A stretch of DNA of 64,000 nt from Ceratotherium simum simum (Eukaryota; Chordata; Mammalia; Perissodactyla; Rhinocerotidae), in the NCBI RefSeq assembly GCF_000283155.1, contig NW_004454182.1, forward strand, positions 8,047,188 to 8,111,187, given 5' to 3'. The notes beneath the pieces are model-generated. The model saw nothing but the letters and a program-made list of their open reading frames with translations, was not told where the DNA came from and did no database searches. Of the stretch, positions 21,076 through 32,900 are shown piece after piece; position 1 is the stretch's first letter, and every line of letters begins with the position of its first letter. Position numbers and translations under genes: made by a program.

Positions 21076-21306
21076 CCGCCCCCGCCCCGAGAACACCGCC
21101 CCCTGCCGCGTGGAAGCCGCGCCCTCATAGGCCCGGCGCGCTCTGGCTCCGCCCCCGCGCCAGGCTTGAAGTCGCGACCGCGCCGCGGCGCGGGGTTCTG
21201 GACGTGAGCGGAGGGAGACCTCAAAGCCGCGGCAGGCCCGAGGGGCGGAGAGAAGGGAGTCAAGGTTGGACGTCTTGGAGGAAGGAGAGCAGGCCGACCC
21301 GCACTG
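21076..21306 (+). other. PRIMPOL: Candidate PRIMPOL 5' UTR exon 1
   Basis: GC-rich sequence immediately after the gap. It has two possible plus-strand splice donors: GGAC followed by GTGAGC (exon end 21203) and CACTG followed by GTAATC (exon end 21306). PRIMPOL's first coding exon opens with an acceptor and only ten bases before its ATG, so at least one upstream untranslated exon is required. The start site and the true donor cannot be chosen without transcripts. Confidence 0.45.
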
Positions 21307-21604
21307 GTAATCTCTTCCCCTCGGGTGACCTGAGGCCTTTCCTTAGGTCACCCCCCCCCCATTCGTCCTTAAAGCCTTAACTGCCTACTGGTTCCCGCCT
21401 ATTTTGGGTCACGAACGCCTTTCAGACCCTGATGCAAACTCTCAGTCGTTTTCGCAGAAGACTACACCAACTCGACTGAGCAGGAAATTCTGCATCAGAT
21501 TTCTAGAGCTTCATGACATTCTGATAAGTCAGGGACCCCATGTTAAGAACACTTCTACCTATTCGGATATAAATCAGGGGCCGTATTTTGTACATGAACA
21601 TACA

Positions 21605-21800
21605 GCGTTATATACGTGGCTACCATTTGTTGAGCGCTTATTCTGTGATGTTACGTGTTCGCAATACACTTTCTTATTTTATCCTTTCAACAACCCCGGG
21701 AGGTAGGAATTCCAGTTCCCATCAGGGCTTAAAAAGGTTAAGTAGTTTGTTCTCGCTAAAAGGAGAGTTACAGAAGTTAAACTGGGATCCCAGGAGTAAA
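21605..21800 (-). mobile_element. MIR SINE
   Basis: Antisense MIR: ATTTGTTGAGCGCTTATTCT, TCAACAACCCCGGGAGGTAG and GTTAAACTGGGATCCCAGG. Just after the CpG island. Confidence 0.8.
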
Positions 21801-22149
21801 ACTTAGCCCTTTCTTTATCCCTCCCAAGTTGAGAGAAGACAAAAGTGTGGCAGTCCTTTTTCTGCTGCAATAAAACTGAAGAGGACCCACTCCCACCCCT
21901 AAGTGGTTCAGCATGCAGCTATTCGTAAGGGAGGCACCAGTATAGTTGAACAAGTCCTCTTACGCCCTTGTGATGCCCAAGCCTCTTCCTGTGCTAAACT
22001 TTCTTACCAAAATGATGCTTCAGTTAAGGCAGCAGCAGTTTTCTGCTTTCGTGTAATTATACTAGTTTACTTAGTCTAGAGAAACTTTAATTATAGTAAA
22101 ACAGTTGGCTGGAGCAAATGTCTTCTGACCGAGTCCAGTAATTTGTTTT

Positions 22150-22570
22150 TACAGAGGTGTCTCAGAGGTGGCGGAACTTGATCCGGGCCTTGAAAGGGAA
22201 GAATTTGGAAAAGGGAAGTGGGGCATTCCAGGTGAGAGAAACATGCAAAGGGACTTTTGGAGTGGGCCAGATGCAGGAAATGGTTATTATCATTCATTTG
22301 GTGATTGCCATTTGGTGATTTTCATTCATTTGGTTCAGAAGGCTGAAAGGTAAGAAATAAAATGGGTAAGTGGTTTAGGGCCAGATTCTGGAGAGAGTTT
22401 GGACCTCTTGATGTTAACTATAGTGTGAATTGAGTGATGCTCTGAATCATTAATGGGTGTCCCTATGAAAAGTTATGAAAATGGTTTTAAAAGTCATTAG
22501 TCTGGCAAAGTTAGGCTGTTTGGGTGGGAGAGCCTGTGGAGATGGTAGAAAGGGGTAACTGGAAAAGAAC
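22150..22570 (-). mobile_element. L2 LINE fragment
   Basis: Antisense L2: TGATCCGGGCCTTGAAAGGG, then GGGGCATTCCAGGTGAGAG and AGATTCTGGAGAGAGTTTGG. Diverged. It lies in PRIMPOL intron 1. Confidence 0.6.
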
Positions 22571-23489
22571 AATATATCACTGTATGTTTTCTTATCCCTT
22601 ACAGGAGAATTTTGGGGGATTTAAATGAGTTACTTCTGTTCAAGCATAGAGCGGCAAAGTGACTGAAGTGGAAGAAAAAGAAAATTCAGTCAATTAGTAT
22701 ATTTCTTAAGGTGTTACTTCATCTGAGAAGTAAACATATAATATTACTATTAATGAATTTTAATTACATACTTTATTATGAATACTTTAGCAGTATTCCA
22801 AGAGGCCACAAAAGGGATTATATTAAGAAAACATTGCCAGATACCAGAACATTACTAAATACTAGAACTAGAACATACCTGCAGAAAACACAAAATACTG
22901 ATGAATCTATTCTGAGGACAGAGGAAGAGGTTGGAGTTAGGGAATAGGAATTGACGTGTGATTAGACAAACAATGGGAAGAATCTAGGAGAAGTGGACTA
23001 GGGAGAATCATGGCAAGGCAGGCTTCAGATCTCCCTAGAAGCCAGTAATCATGAAGCACGTGCCCCCTATCCAGCTGCTCCTGGGAACCAGGGCATCAAG
23101 TGTCCTAGCTGGGCAAGTCTAGGCATAAACCCAGGGAAACCAAGGCCATTACATAGGATGGCCATCTGAGTCATCTCTCCACCTCCATCCCCACTTCCCC
23201 TTTTCTCACTACACTACAGTTACTCCCAAAGGACTAAGCCAGACTCTTTTCTAGCCTGACCACGTTTAGTTGTAAAATTGGTATCCAACATGGTTAAATC
23301 AACATTCTGGTGCAACGTTAAGAAACGGTAGTGCTCTTAAGCCTACTATTTTAAAATACAACAAATATTTTTCTTTGGAACTTGGAAACTGTTACCAAAA
23401 ATAGTTATGGTCCCTGTGTGAAAAGGGGTTTTGATGTACAATTCTATAAAAGAAAGACAGCACTCTTTCCCCACCAGGAATTAAAAGCA

Positions 23490-24560
23490 TTTCTAAAATG
23501 GTGACGTTCTCTCAGAGGATAGGAATAAGGAATATGATAGTCCAAAACCAGAATGCCAGATGCCTTCCTGTTCTCTGTTTCCTTTGCTTTTGTCATTCAC
23601 CCTCCTGCTCAAATAGTCCAAGCCCCAGTTGTCTTCTAACCCTCAACCCAGCTGTTAAAATTTTCAAACTGTGCAAAGAACATGAGGGTGTGGGGGAAGA
23701 GGGAGAAGCCCCCTCTGCCCTTTCCCTTAAGGTTCTTATGGCTGGCCAAATAATTAACAAGATAGGTTAGCAGGAGAAAATAATACCAAGTTTAATAACA
23801 TGTATACATGGGAGAAAGCAGGGACACTGCATTTCTCAACACAATAGCAGAAATTCTAGTCTTAAATACCATCTTTAGCAAAAGACAAAGGAGGATGTTG
23901 GGGGTGGGGAGTCAGTTACTGGAGATTACCACTAAAGCACAGTAAACAAGAGTAAGGTTATTATGCAGATTTAAGGCCTCACCTTCCACATTGATAAGTT
24001 TCTAGAAATGAAGTCATCCCGCCTCTTCCCAATACAGAAACGAGATACCTTTACAAATGGAGATTTCCCTTATAAATGTAAATGTTTGTCTGGCAACTCC
24101 TCTCAGGGCCATCCAGAGAATGTGCCCAGAGAGACAGAACTTCTGATAAGATGGGCTTGTTGGTGCCTTTCCTATTGTAACATCTATTTTACATTATATT
24201 ACAGATCTTCTATGTCAAATTCTTTAGGCAGTTAGTGGGGGAGGTCAAATGTCCATCAGAGAAAACAATCAAGGTAAAGAGAGATGTTTCAGGGTAGCCA
24301 AATCTTGATCTCCCACAAGGGCATAACATATATTGTACTTCTCTTTTTTGTTTCTGTTGACATTCATGGTTTTCTCAGTCCAGTAAGTGTCAAACTGATT
24401 TTCCACTCTGACTCCTTGATTTTCATGTATGACACACTTCCATGGTCATACCAACATTTTTACAAAATTAAAATTTTCCTGGTATCAGTGTCGATAAGTG
24501 TGAACGTCCACATGGTTATTCCTAGTCAGTTATTGGGTAGATACTAGAGCTATAAGTCAC
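23490..24560. other. Unassigned intronic stretch, possible old LTR
   Basis: The part 23735-24240 (AATACCAAGTTTAATAACATG, then CTTTACAAATGGAGATTTCC) feels repeat-like. I cannot assign it, and the ORFs of up to 90 residues here show no family features. Confidence 0.3.
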
Positions 24561-25264
24561 ATCTGATTGTAGTCTATTTATTTTCTTCATTAAGTTCTCA
24601 GTGGACTTTATTGAAAGTTAATTTCATAGGAGAAAGTCAGTTTCTCCGTTAGGTTGCTTAAATATAGGGGATTTCTATCTGTATGTGAAGCAGATTAAAG
24701 TAAACAATACTCAGATTCTATCTAGCAATAAGGAGCCGTATAACTTTGTACTGAAAAATTAAAGCAGTTTTATTTAAAATTGCCCCATCTTTTTAATCCA
24801 ATGAAATTGTATTCCTTTCCTAGATATATCTGTTATGAAATTTATGTTGATACCTTTAGAATTATGTTTCTATTTCTTGGTTTATAATTATAATTTTCAT
24901 GTGGATTAGGTGTAACTCTGAGAGAATAATCTTTCTTAGGTCTGCTATAGTTGAAGTCAAATTTGAAATCTAACAATGTCATGACATTCCTACCCTGTCT
25001 TAATCTTTCAGGGTGATTCTATTTTTCCTTCTAGGGGACGGATCATTTGCCGTTGAGTTTGTGTTGTTGCAGCGTTTTTGGCTAAAATTCAAGAGAATAT
25101 TTATCAACTTGATAAACACAGGTACTGGAAAGCCATTGCCAAAGGTACATAGGAATATCACCCTCAAATGCTCTAGTATATATTATTATTTCACTTAAAA
25201 AAACTAACATATCTGTTTTCTACATAAATTATGACCCATGGATGATATTAATGAAGAGGGAAAC

Positions 25265-25790
25265 TGTATCAGTTACCTATTTCTGTGTAAAAACCAGACC
25301 AAAACTTACTGGCTTTAAAAAAAAAAAACGAGCAACAGATTAATTTTTTCTTACAGCTCTGTGGGTTGGCTGGGCTGTTTCTTTGGCAGATCTCACCTGA
25401 CTCACTTGGGCTGACTCAGGCATTGGATTCAGATGATGTCTGGATGATCCAGAATGTCTTAACTCACATGTCTGACAGTTAGTCGGTGCTGGCCGTTAGG
25501 TGGGATCCCTTTGTTCATCTCCAGATGGCCTTTTATCCTCTGTGAGGCTGGAGGTATAGCATGACAGTTTCAGGGCAGGACTCCAAGATAGCCAAATCCA
25601 ATGCCAAAGCAATTATTAAACCTCTGCTTGCTTCACATTTGTCAATGTGACATTGGCCAAAGCAGTGGTTAAGCCCAGAGTCAGTATAAGGGATTGGCTT
25701 TAGTATAATGGAGGGATTTAGATGGCATCTCTTGATGGGAGGAGTGGCAAAGAATTTGGGGCCATTTTTTATCTACAATGGAAGCTTTTA
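25265..25790. mobile_element. Old mammalian interspersed repeat, family unsure
   Basis: Starts GTATCAGTTACCTATTTCTG and runs through TTACTGGCTTTAAA, a middle with TCCAGATGG, and TTGATGGGAGGAGTGGCAAAG. I recognise this as a common repeat of LTR or DNA-transposon type but cannot name it safely. Confidence 0.5.
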
Positions 25791-26289
25791 CCCCCTTCTT
25801 CTAAAAAAACCTATCCTTTTTCCTTTGTAAGTAAACCATAATCCCAGATTGGAAAAGTATTGCCTGGCCCCCTTACCTTGGTATGGCTAACGTGGAAGCG
25901 TTGTCTGCAAAGAAAAACACGTGTCATTAATAAACAAGGGTTAAAATACAATCATTTCAAATTGGCTAATCACAAAAATACAATCATTGAATTAACAGAC
26001 ATAGCTTAAGGTTTATTTATTCCTTTCTTTAGTCATGCTTATGATAACCATAGACATCCTAAACCAAAACTAGCCAATATTGTAATTCCCATTGATACAC
26101 TGGGTTATCCTCCCAACGTACAGTTGTGTTGGGAGAAAAGAAGAGCAATGAACAGAAACAGAGGAAAAGGGAGCTAAGACCTGCACAGCGGTGCCTAGAA
26201 ATAAACTTTACACTAAGATATAATAGCACAAGAATGGTGGCCACGGTAGCAGCACGAGCTGGGCAAGGTAGATAGCACTTGACGCAATA

Positions 26290-26510
26290 AAATGGTTATA
26301 ATAAAAACCATAATGATACAAAAACGCTTATATTTACATGAGGCTTTGTAATTTACAAAACATTTTCATGTATCTTATCACATTTGTCCTCAAGTAACTA
26401 CGTAAAGTATTCAAGATGATAATGATTCCCATTCTGCAGTTAAGATTCAGGAAGCTTCATTAACCTGGCCAAAATCCTATCACTCTTATTTGGAAGAGCC
26501 AAGATCTAAA
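26290..26510 (-). mobile_element. MIR SINE fragment
   Basis: Antisense MIR: CTTATCACATTTGTCCTCAA, CCCATTCTGCAGTTAAGATT and TTAACCTGGCCAAAATCC. It lies about 200 bases before PRIMPOL's first coding exon. Confidence 0.65.
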
Positions 26511-26719
26511 GATTTCTGACAACCAGGCTTGTTCTCATTTCACATTAAAACTTCATGCAAAACATAAAATATAAGGCAGATAAGGAAATAAGCATTAGGA
26601 AATGAGTTTTGAAGTTTTACTAAAGAAAATATATTCTAAATGAAGAAATTGATGTCCTTGTTTGTTTTAGTAGTAATCGATAGGAATCTTACATGTGATA
26701 GGTTTTAGTCTCCCCATAG

Positions 26720-26909
26720 TTCTGAACCAATGAACAGAACATGGGAAGCAAAACTGAAGCAAATTGAAGAGCGAGCATCCCGTTATGAGAGGAAACCGTT
26801 GTCCTCAGTGTACAGACCAAGATTGTCCAAGCCAGAGGAGCCACCTTCCATTTGGAAACTATTTTATCGGCAAACTGAAGCTTTTAATTTTGTTAAAAGT
26901 TGTAAAGAG
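26720..26909 (+). CDS. PRIMPOL: PRIMPOL first coding exon (residues 1-60)
   Basis: The acceptor TCCCCATAG ends at 26719. Ten untranslated bases are followed by the ATG at 26730. The exon encodes [19 protein letters not shown], then [19 protein letters not shown], and ends KSCKE before donor GTAATT. The coding part is exactly 60 codons, phase 0. The N-terminal helix matches the known PrimPol start. Confidence 0.96.
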
Positions 26910-29900
26910 GTAATTTTCTCATCTCCTGCTTTTTTTTAGAGCTACCATAATTTAAGATTTCTAAAAAAAAATGTATTGTTTGTCTTCATTTCAGGCCACA
27001 TACTCTACCAAAAGAATTTAATTGTAATCCTAATATCACAGTATTACAGAAAAATATCCCTATGAATCATTAACCATTTACTTTATACTAATAATGAAAA
27101 AGAATGACATATCTAGTGTCAGTTAATTTTTAAAATTTGTAATGACGTTTAAATGAAATTATGCTGAAAGGAAGAGTGACCATATTATTGGGCCAAAAAA
27201 TAATAGAATGACTGAGTTTAAGAGTAAAACTAAAGCAGTACCCACAGAAATATGAGGAAATGAAGGAGTGAAGTGTGAGATTTTTAAGGATGAAATTAGG
27301 GAAAAGAGAATTGAATTTATTTATTTATTTTTTATTATTTTTTTAAAGATTTTATTTATTTATTTTTTCCCCCCAAAGCCCCAGCAGATTGTTGTATGTC
27401 ATAGCTGCACATCCTTCCAGTTGGTGCACGTGGGACGCGGCCTCAGCATGGCTGGAGAAGGGGTGCATTGGTGCGCGCCCGGGATCCGAACCCGGGCCGC
27501 CAGCAGTGGAGCGCGCGCACCTAACCGCTAAGCCACGGGGCCGGCCCGAGAATTGAATTTAAATGATAAGAAATGAAAATGTCTCAAATACTATAGCTTA
27601 GAGTTTATAAGGACTAGAATTTAAACCACAGTGTCAAAGCACACAGGTATTTATCTATCCCTATCTCCTTTTGTGCTTTGGAGTGGTAGAGTGGATGTGT
27701 CATAATTTCCAGCATATATGGGGCAAGTGCAAGTAGAATAATTTCCTACACAAGTGTGAGGAAGAAGTGCTTGCTACAGGCTGGCCTCGCGAAGGGTATG
27801 GCACTCAGAAATGAACAGATGTGTACTGCACATCATTTGTTTATTGGGCGCTGTGGGGAATGTAAAGAAGTATAATGAAAAGATGCATATACGAAATCTG
27901 ACATTGTGATTCTGCATTCTAGCATTATGATTCTAGCAAATCATATTGTGATTCTGATTATTGATGCTGTATAAAAACTCAAAGTACTGAAAGTTTTTTA
28001 GGAGGAGGATCTTTCTTTCCCTACTAAGGAGATACTAACTCAGATCTCATCAGAATGGTTTAGGAAATGTAAGAAAAATCTTTTGTGCTTATTTTGTGTA
28101 AACCTAATTCAGGTATCAGAAAATACTGACAGATTCATTTGATCTTGAATTAAAAAAAATATAGGAGTGGGCCGGCCCCATGGCTTAGCGGTTAAGTGCG
28201 TGCGCTCTGCTACTGGCGGCCCGGGTTCGGATCCCGGGCGCGCACCGACGCGCCGCTTCTCCGGCCATGCTGAGGCCACGTCCCACATACAGCAACTAGA
28301 AGGATGTGCAACTACGACATACAACTATCTACTGGGGCTTTGGGGAAAAAAAGGAGGAGGATTGGCAGTGGATGTTAGCTCAGAGCCGGTCTTCCTCAGC
28401 AGAAAAAAAAAAAAAGGATTAGCATGAATGTTAGCTCTGGGCTGATTTTCCTCACCCACACGCACACACACACACACAAAATATAGGAGTATGATTGCTG
28501 GACTTACCAATCACCAGTCAATAAAGTTTATCTCGAAGATTTTTTATAGGGTCATGAAACTTAATCCTCCTCTGATTTCTCACTCATGAAAATGAAAGTT
28601 TGTTCCTTCATAGGCTCAACAGCTACCTTTAGCTAAATGGAAACATAAGAACTTGTGCATTCCTTTATTAGAAGAAACTCTTCATGGCCGCAGACATAAA
28701 CAGTTAGATCAAGTGCCACAGCAATTAACTTTTAAAAAATTGGTTTCTCACAGAAAAGACAATTTATAGTTACTTGTTCAAGTTAAGCATTTAAAAACTT
28801 TCCTGAAGCTTTTAAGATTAACTTATAAATATTTCATTAAAAAAATTGATTCCCACATATATTTTTATAGGTACTAGAGAACTTAATTAATTTTAGCCCA
28901 AACTATTTAAAATAATGTTTAGGTAGTTTTAAAAAATAAGTTTAATTTTATAAACTAACAAAACTATACGAAGAAGTTAAACTAGAGTGTTGAAAAGTGA
29001 GTTTTCTCCTTTTTTTCTTTTTTTTAATTTGGATATTCTAATTGTTTCTGCCTTGAACATGTATTACTTGAATAATGAAAAATAAATACAAATAACTAGA
29101 TTTTGATTGGCATATAACTAGTGATTATTTTTCTTGTTTTTAACAATACAAATGTTCAAATTCTAGTTTTCGAAAATTTGAATGGTAAAGTTTTTATGAA
29201 CATTGAATAGCTACAGTTGATTTTAGATTTGCATTTTATTAAATTTTTTAATATTATTTTTGATTTTATAAAGGATGTTCATGTATTTGCTTTGGAATGC
29301 AAAGTGGGTGATGGACAACGTATTTACCTCGTAACAACCTATACTCAACTTTGGTTTTATTATAAATCCCGGTAAGTAGTTTATAAAGGACAACACATTA
29401 AACTAAAGTTACATTTCCTTTATCTAGTAATGTCTGTGAAATTAATTCAGGCAGAATTGGCCTTCATAGTTCTCAATCACACAGTTAGTTACTCCTTTAC
29501 TGTTAGAATTGAATTCTGGAGTTTCCTTGTCATAGCGACATTGAATTATCTCACCAGGTGTTGGGAGAAAAGAAATTGTGTGTGTTTGAATTCCTTTACT
29601 TCTGGTGCTACTTGATGACACAATTCCCCCATTACTTTTCCTTGTTCAAATTACTACAGAGCTTTTATTTGTGTAGGATGCCATCGAACTTCACCCAGCA
29701 AAAGTTAGCATTTACGTATCAAGTCAGCGTCTATTCTTATTAACCCACGTTAAAGTCATACCTCTTGATGCCAGCAAGAATGTTAACTACATACGTAAGC
29801 ACTGAAAGCTCATTGAAGTCAAGTGATCTGGAATGTTTCTAACCAGTTTTTAAAATATCTTCCTAATGAAAATAGGTAACTTAAAACCTCTCATAAAAAA

Positions 29901-32900
29901 AATTTATGGCAGGCCGGCCCGGTAGCGTAGTGGTTAAGTGCGCGAGCTCCACTGCAGCGGCCCAGGGTTCGCACGTTTGGATACTGGGCGTGCATTGATG
30001 CACTGCTTGTCAAACCATGCTGTGGCGGCGTTCCATATAAAGTAGAGGGAGATGGGCACAGATGTTAGCCCAGGGCCAATCTTCCTCAGCAAAAAGAGGA
30101 GGATTGGCAGTGGATCTTAGCTCAGGGCTAATCTTCCTCACACACACACACAAAAATTATGGAATCCCAAGAATATGTGATTCTGGGATCCTAGTTTGAG
30201 AAAGAAAGTTCTTTTCTGAAACAAAATTTGCTTCATGGTGACATCAAAAACAAATAAAGCATTGTTACACAATATCAAAATCATCTGTGAATAAATAACA
30301 GTATGAAGTTGACCATATTTTCAAGTTAAATAATGTTACAGAACATCTTGTTTAATAGAAACTCTTGATACTATGTTCTGTAAACCTATGGTGAGGCATT
30401 TATCGTGTCTTCATTATGTCATAGTTATATGTCATTAAAACACAGTTCACACAATATCTTGAGATGTAAGATAACTTCTGTGATTTAAAAGGTATAAGAT
30501 ATAAACCTAACAATCTTGAATTATTCAATTCAGAAAGAATCTGTTACACTGCTATGAAGTCATTCCTGAAAATGCTGTGTGCAAACTGTATTTTGATTTG
30601 GAATTTAACAAACTTGCCAATCCAGGAGCTGATGGGAAAAAGATGGTTGCCTTACTCATTGAGGTAAATAACAGACTTAGGATTTTCTCCTTATATCTCT
30701 CTGTATATCTCTTCATTCACCATTCATTCATTAAGTGAATCCAACCTATGTAATATATAGGTTCTGTGTTTCTCCTCCCTTTTCTTGCTACTTTTTCCTT
30801 TGACTTTCGTTTCTTAGTATCACTTCTCTGAGTAAACTTCTAAAAAAGGAGAAAGGTTCAGTTTATGTCTTTATATTTCATAATAATATATCTAATAAAA
30901 GCTTTGAAAAAGGTGGCAGTTTGGGAATTTTCTGTGTTTTTGGATTATATATTCTCTGAATTACATTACAAATAGCTGACTCTTATAAGGATTAGGCAAA
31001 GTAATTTTTATTGTAAGATAAGCCTCCAGAAGACCTTTGATAAAAATAGTACCAGAATTTTTGAGCTGGCGGGAATTCTGGAAATTATTATATTTTGCAC
31101 CATCATAAATGAGGAAACTAAGGCCTAGAGAGGTGTAATTCCTACTCAAGGTCCTACAGCGAGTTATTGGCAAAGCCTGGTCTAGAAATACAATTATCAC
31201 TGTTTTTAACAAAGAGAAAAGAGTGTAGTTCTACTATATATTTTTGATTTAGCAGTGTAGACCAGGAAGTTACTAACAAAAGGAATAATTTGGACTTGTG
31301 CAACTAAGCTCTATTAGGTTTGTTTATAAAATCCTTTAAGATTGTATTGCATTAAGTTGTATTCAAGTTATATTGACTATTTTTTGGCCTCAGAGTAGGT
31401 ATTAACATTTATTAACTATTTTTTCTTTTAGATGTTAACTGGAGATGACTCATTTGATAACTTTAAAAATATATCCAAATTAAAATATTTTTGATAAAGA
31501 CTATCTGCTGATTATGTTGGATCTCTACATGTTTTATTTGAAAAATATCTAATTTATTTGAAAAATGTATGTAAACACTGTTTTTTAAAAAATCATAATG
31601 TTAGCTTTCTCCTGGCTTTGAAGCAGAAGAAATATACATAAGTCTCCCTTCCCCCAAAAAACAATAATAACAAAAAGGTTATGTTTTTTAAAATAGCCAT
31701 TGGACTCTTAAAAGTAATATTAAATATTTTATTTCATTATAGTTGATAAATCGTGTTTAATTTTTAGCCTTAATTACATTTTTAATAATTCATAGATATT
31801 GACTTTTTCCTGGTGTGTGATACACTTCTGTAGTTTAAGGTGGGATTTATTATGTGGCCTCTGTGTGGCCAACAAGGAATTAAGATTCAGGGACTTTGAT
31901 TGGCGCTTTCATATGGTCATACTAGTAACAAAGAAGTACCACATTGTATTATAAACTAGCAATATCCCTAATGGAATCAACACTCTAGTGCAAATCCCAT
32001 TTGTAGCATAGATTAATAAACACTGGTGTGGCAAAGATAATGTAGGTGCTTAAAATTTTTTTCCTTCTAATTCTTTATACAGTCTTATCCAAATGAGTTT
32101 TGAACAACTAATCTTCTACATTAGCAAAAGCTGGAAAAAGTTGTAGACATCTGAGTTTAAAATTATACAGTGTTTTTATTTAACATGTTTGTCATGTTGG
32201 TAAAAAAGCTATTAGGATTATTTTACTTATTATAACCTTTATAAATTATTATATTGAAATTAATTTCATTTATTGGTTACTTTGTATGTAACAGGTATAT
32301 AATGCAGTAAGTACTTTTCCTTTGAGTCTCTGTGTGAAGAGACGTAAATTAGATTAGCTCTGCTAATCATGGAAGCTCACCGCTTCCGTGGCCCAGATTC
32401 ACTTCCCAGTCACAGAACCACACCACCTGTCTGTCAGTTGCCATGCTGTGGCAGCGGCTCACTTAGAGGAACTGGAACGGCTTACAACTAGGATGTACAA
32501 CCATTCACTGGGGCTTTGGGGAGGGGAAAGGAAAGAGAGGAATATTGGCAACAGATGTTAGCTCGGGGTAAATCTTTCCCTGGAACAAAAAAATTAGATT
32601 AGTTCCTATCTTAATTTAACAGATGGTTAATAAACAACTGGCTGATAATAACTAGTGATACTATATAATGCCCTTTCATTCAATGATTTACTGAAAAATT
32701 TCAGTAAGCCACTTCTCCCAATTGGAAAGAATTCTGATGCTAAAGCATTTTATAAAACTATGTTGACAGGTCACATTGCTCAAATAATCATATATTTTTA
32801 ACTTCTGGATTTTTCAACTGAAATATTTAAATAACTTAAAATTTTAAAGTTTAACTTGGGAAAGAGAATTTAGGAGATTATGATTACTTTTATTACCTAC

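Larger units (their letters stand above)
19860..21400. promoter_or_regulatory. CpG island, likely shared bidirectional CASP3/PRIMPOL promoter
   Basis: GC content and CpG density jump sharply from the AT-rich flanks at about 19.86 kb and fall again after about 21.3 kb. GC boxes (CCGCCCC, CTCCGCCCCC) appear at 21076-21155. A minus-strand splice donor at 20629 and plus-strand donor candidates at 21203/21204 and 21306/21307 point outward from the middle. CASP3 and PRIMPOL are adjacent and divergent in mammals, so one island probably drives both. No TATA box is visible. The centre is unsequenced (N). Confidence 0.85.
21307..26719 (+). other. PRIMPOL intron 1
   Basis: About 5.4 kb between the candidate first exon and the acceptor at 26718-26719. 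It carries antisense MIR and L2 pieces near its 5' end, an old repeat at 25265-25790 and a MIR piece at 26290-26510. The stretch 23490-24560 may contain an unclassified LTR-like repeat. No internal coding exon is supported. Confidence 0.65.

Noticed and set aside
19856..21380. Long ORFs of 165-408 residues on both strands in the CpG island
   Set aside because: GC-rich sequence rarely holds stop codons, several ORFs run through the N gap, overlapping ORFs occur on both strands, and the products are low-complexity Pro/Arg/Gly/Ser with no family features.
28170..28240. tRNA-like sequence with A and B box (TGGCTTAGCGG, GGTTCGGATCC)
   Set aside because: This is the polymerase III head of an ERE SINE, seen at many places. 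It lacks a complete cloverleaf and is followed by the SINE body, so it is not a tRNA gene.
28109..28427. ORFs such as [20 protein letters not shown] and similar ones repeated across the window
   Set aside because: The same peptide recurs because it is a translation of the ERE SINE body. It is not a gene family.
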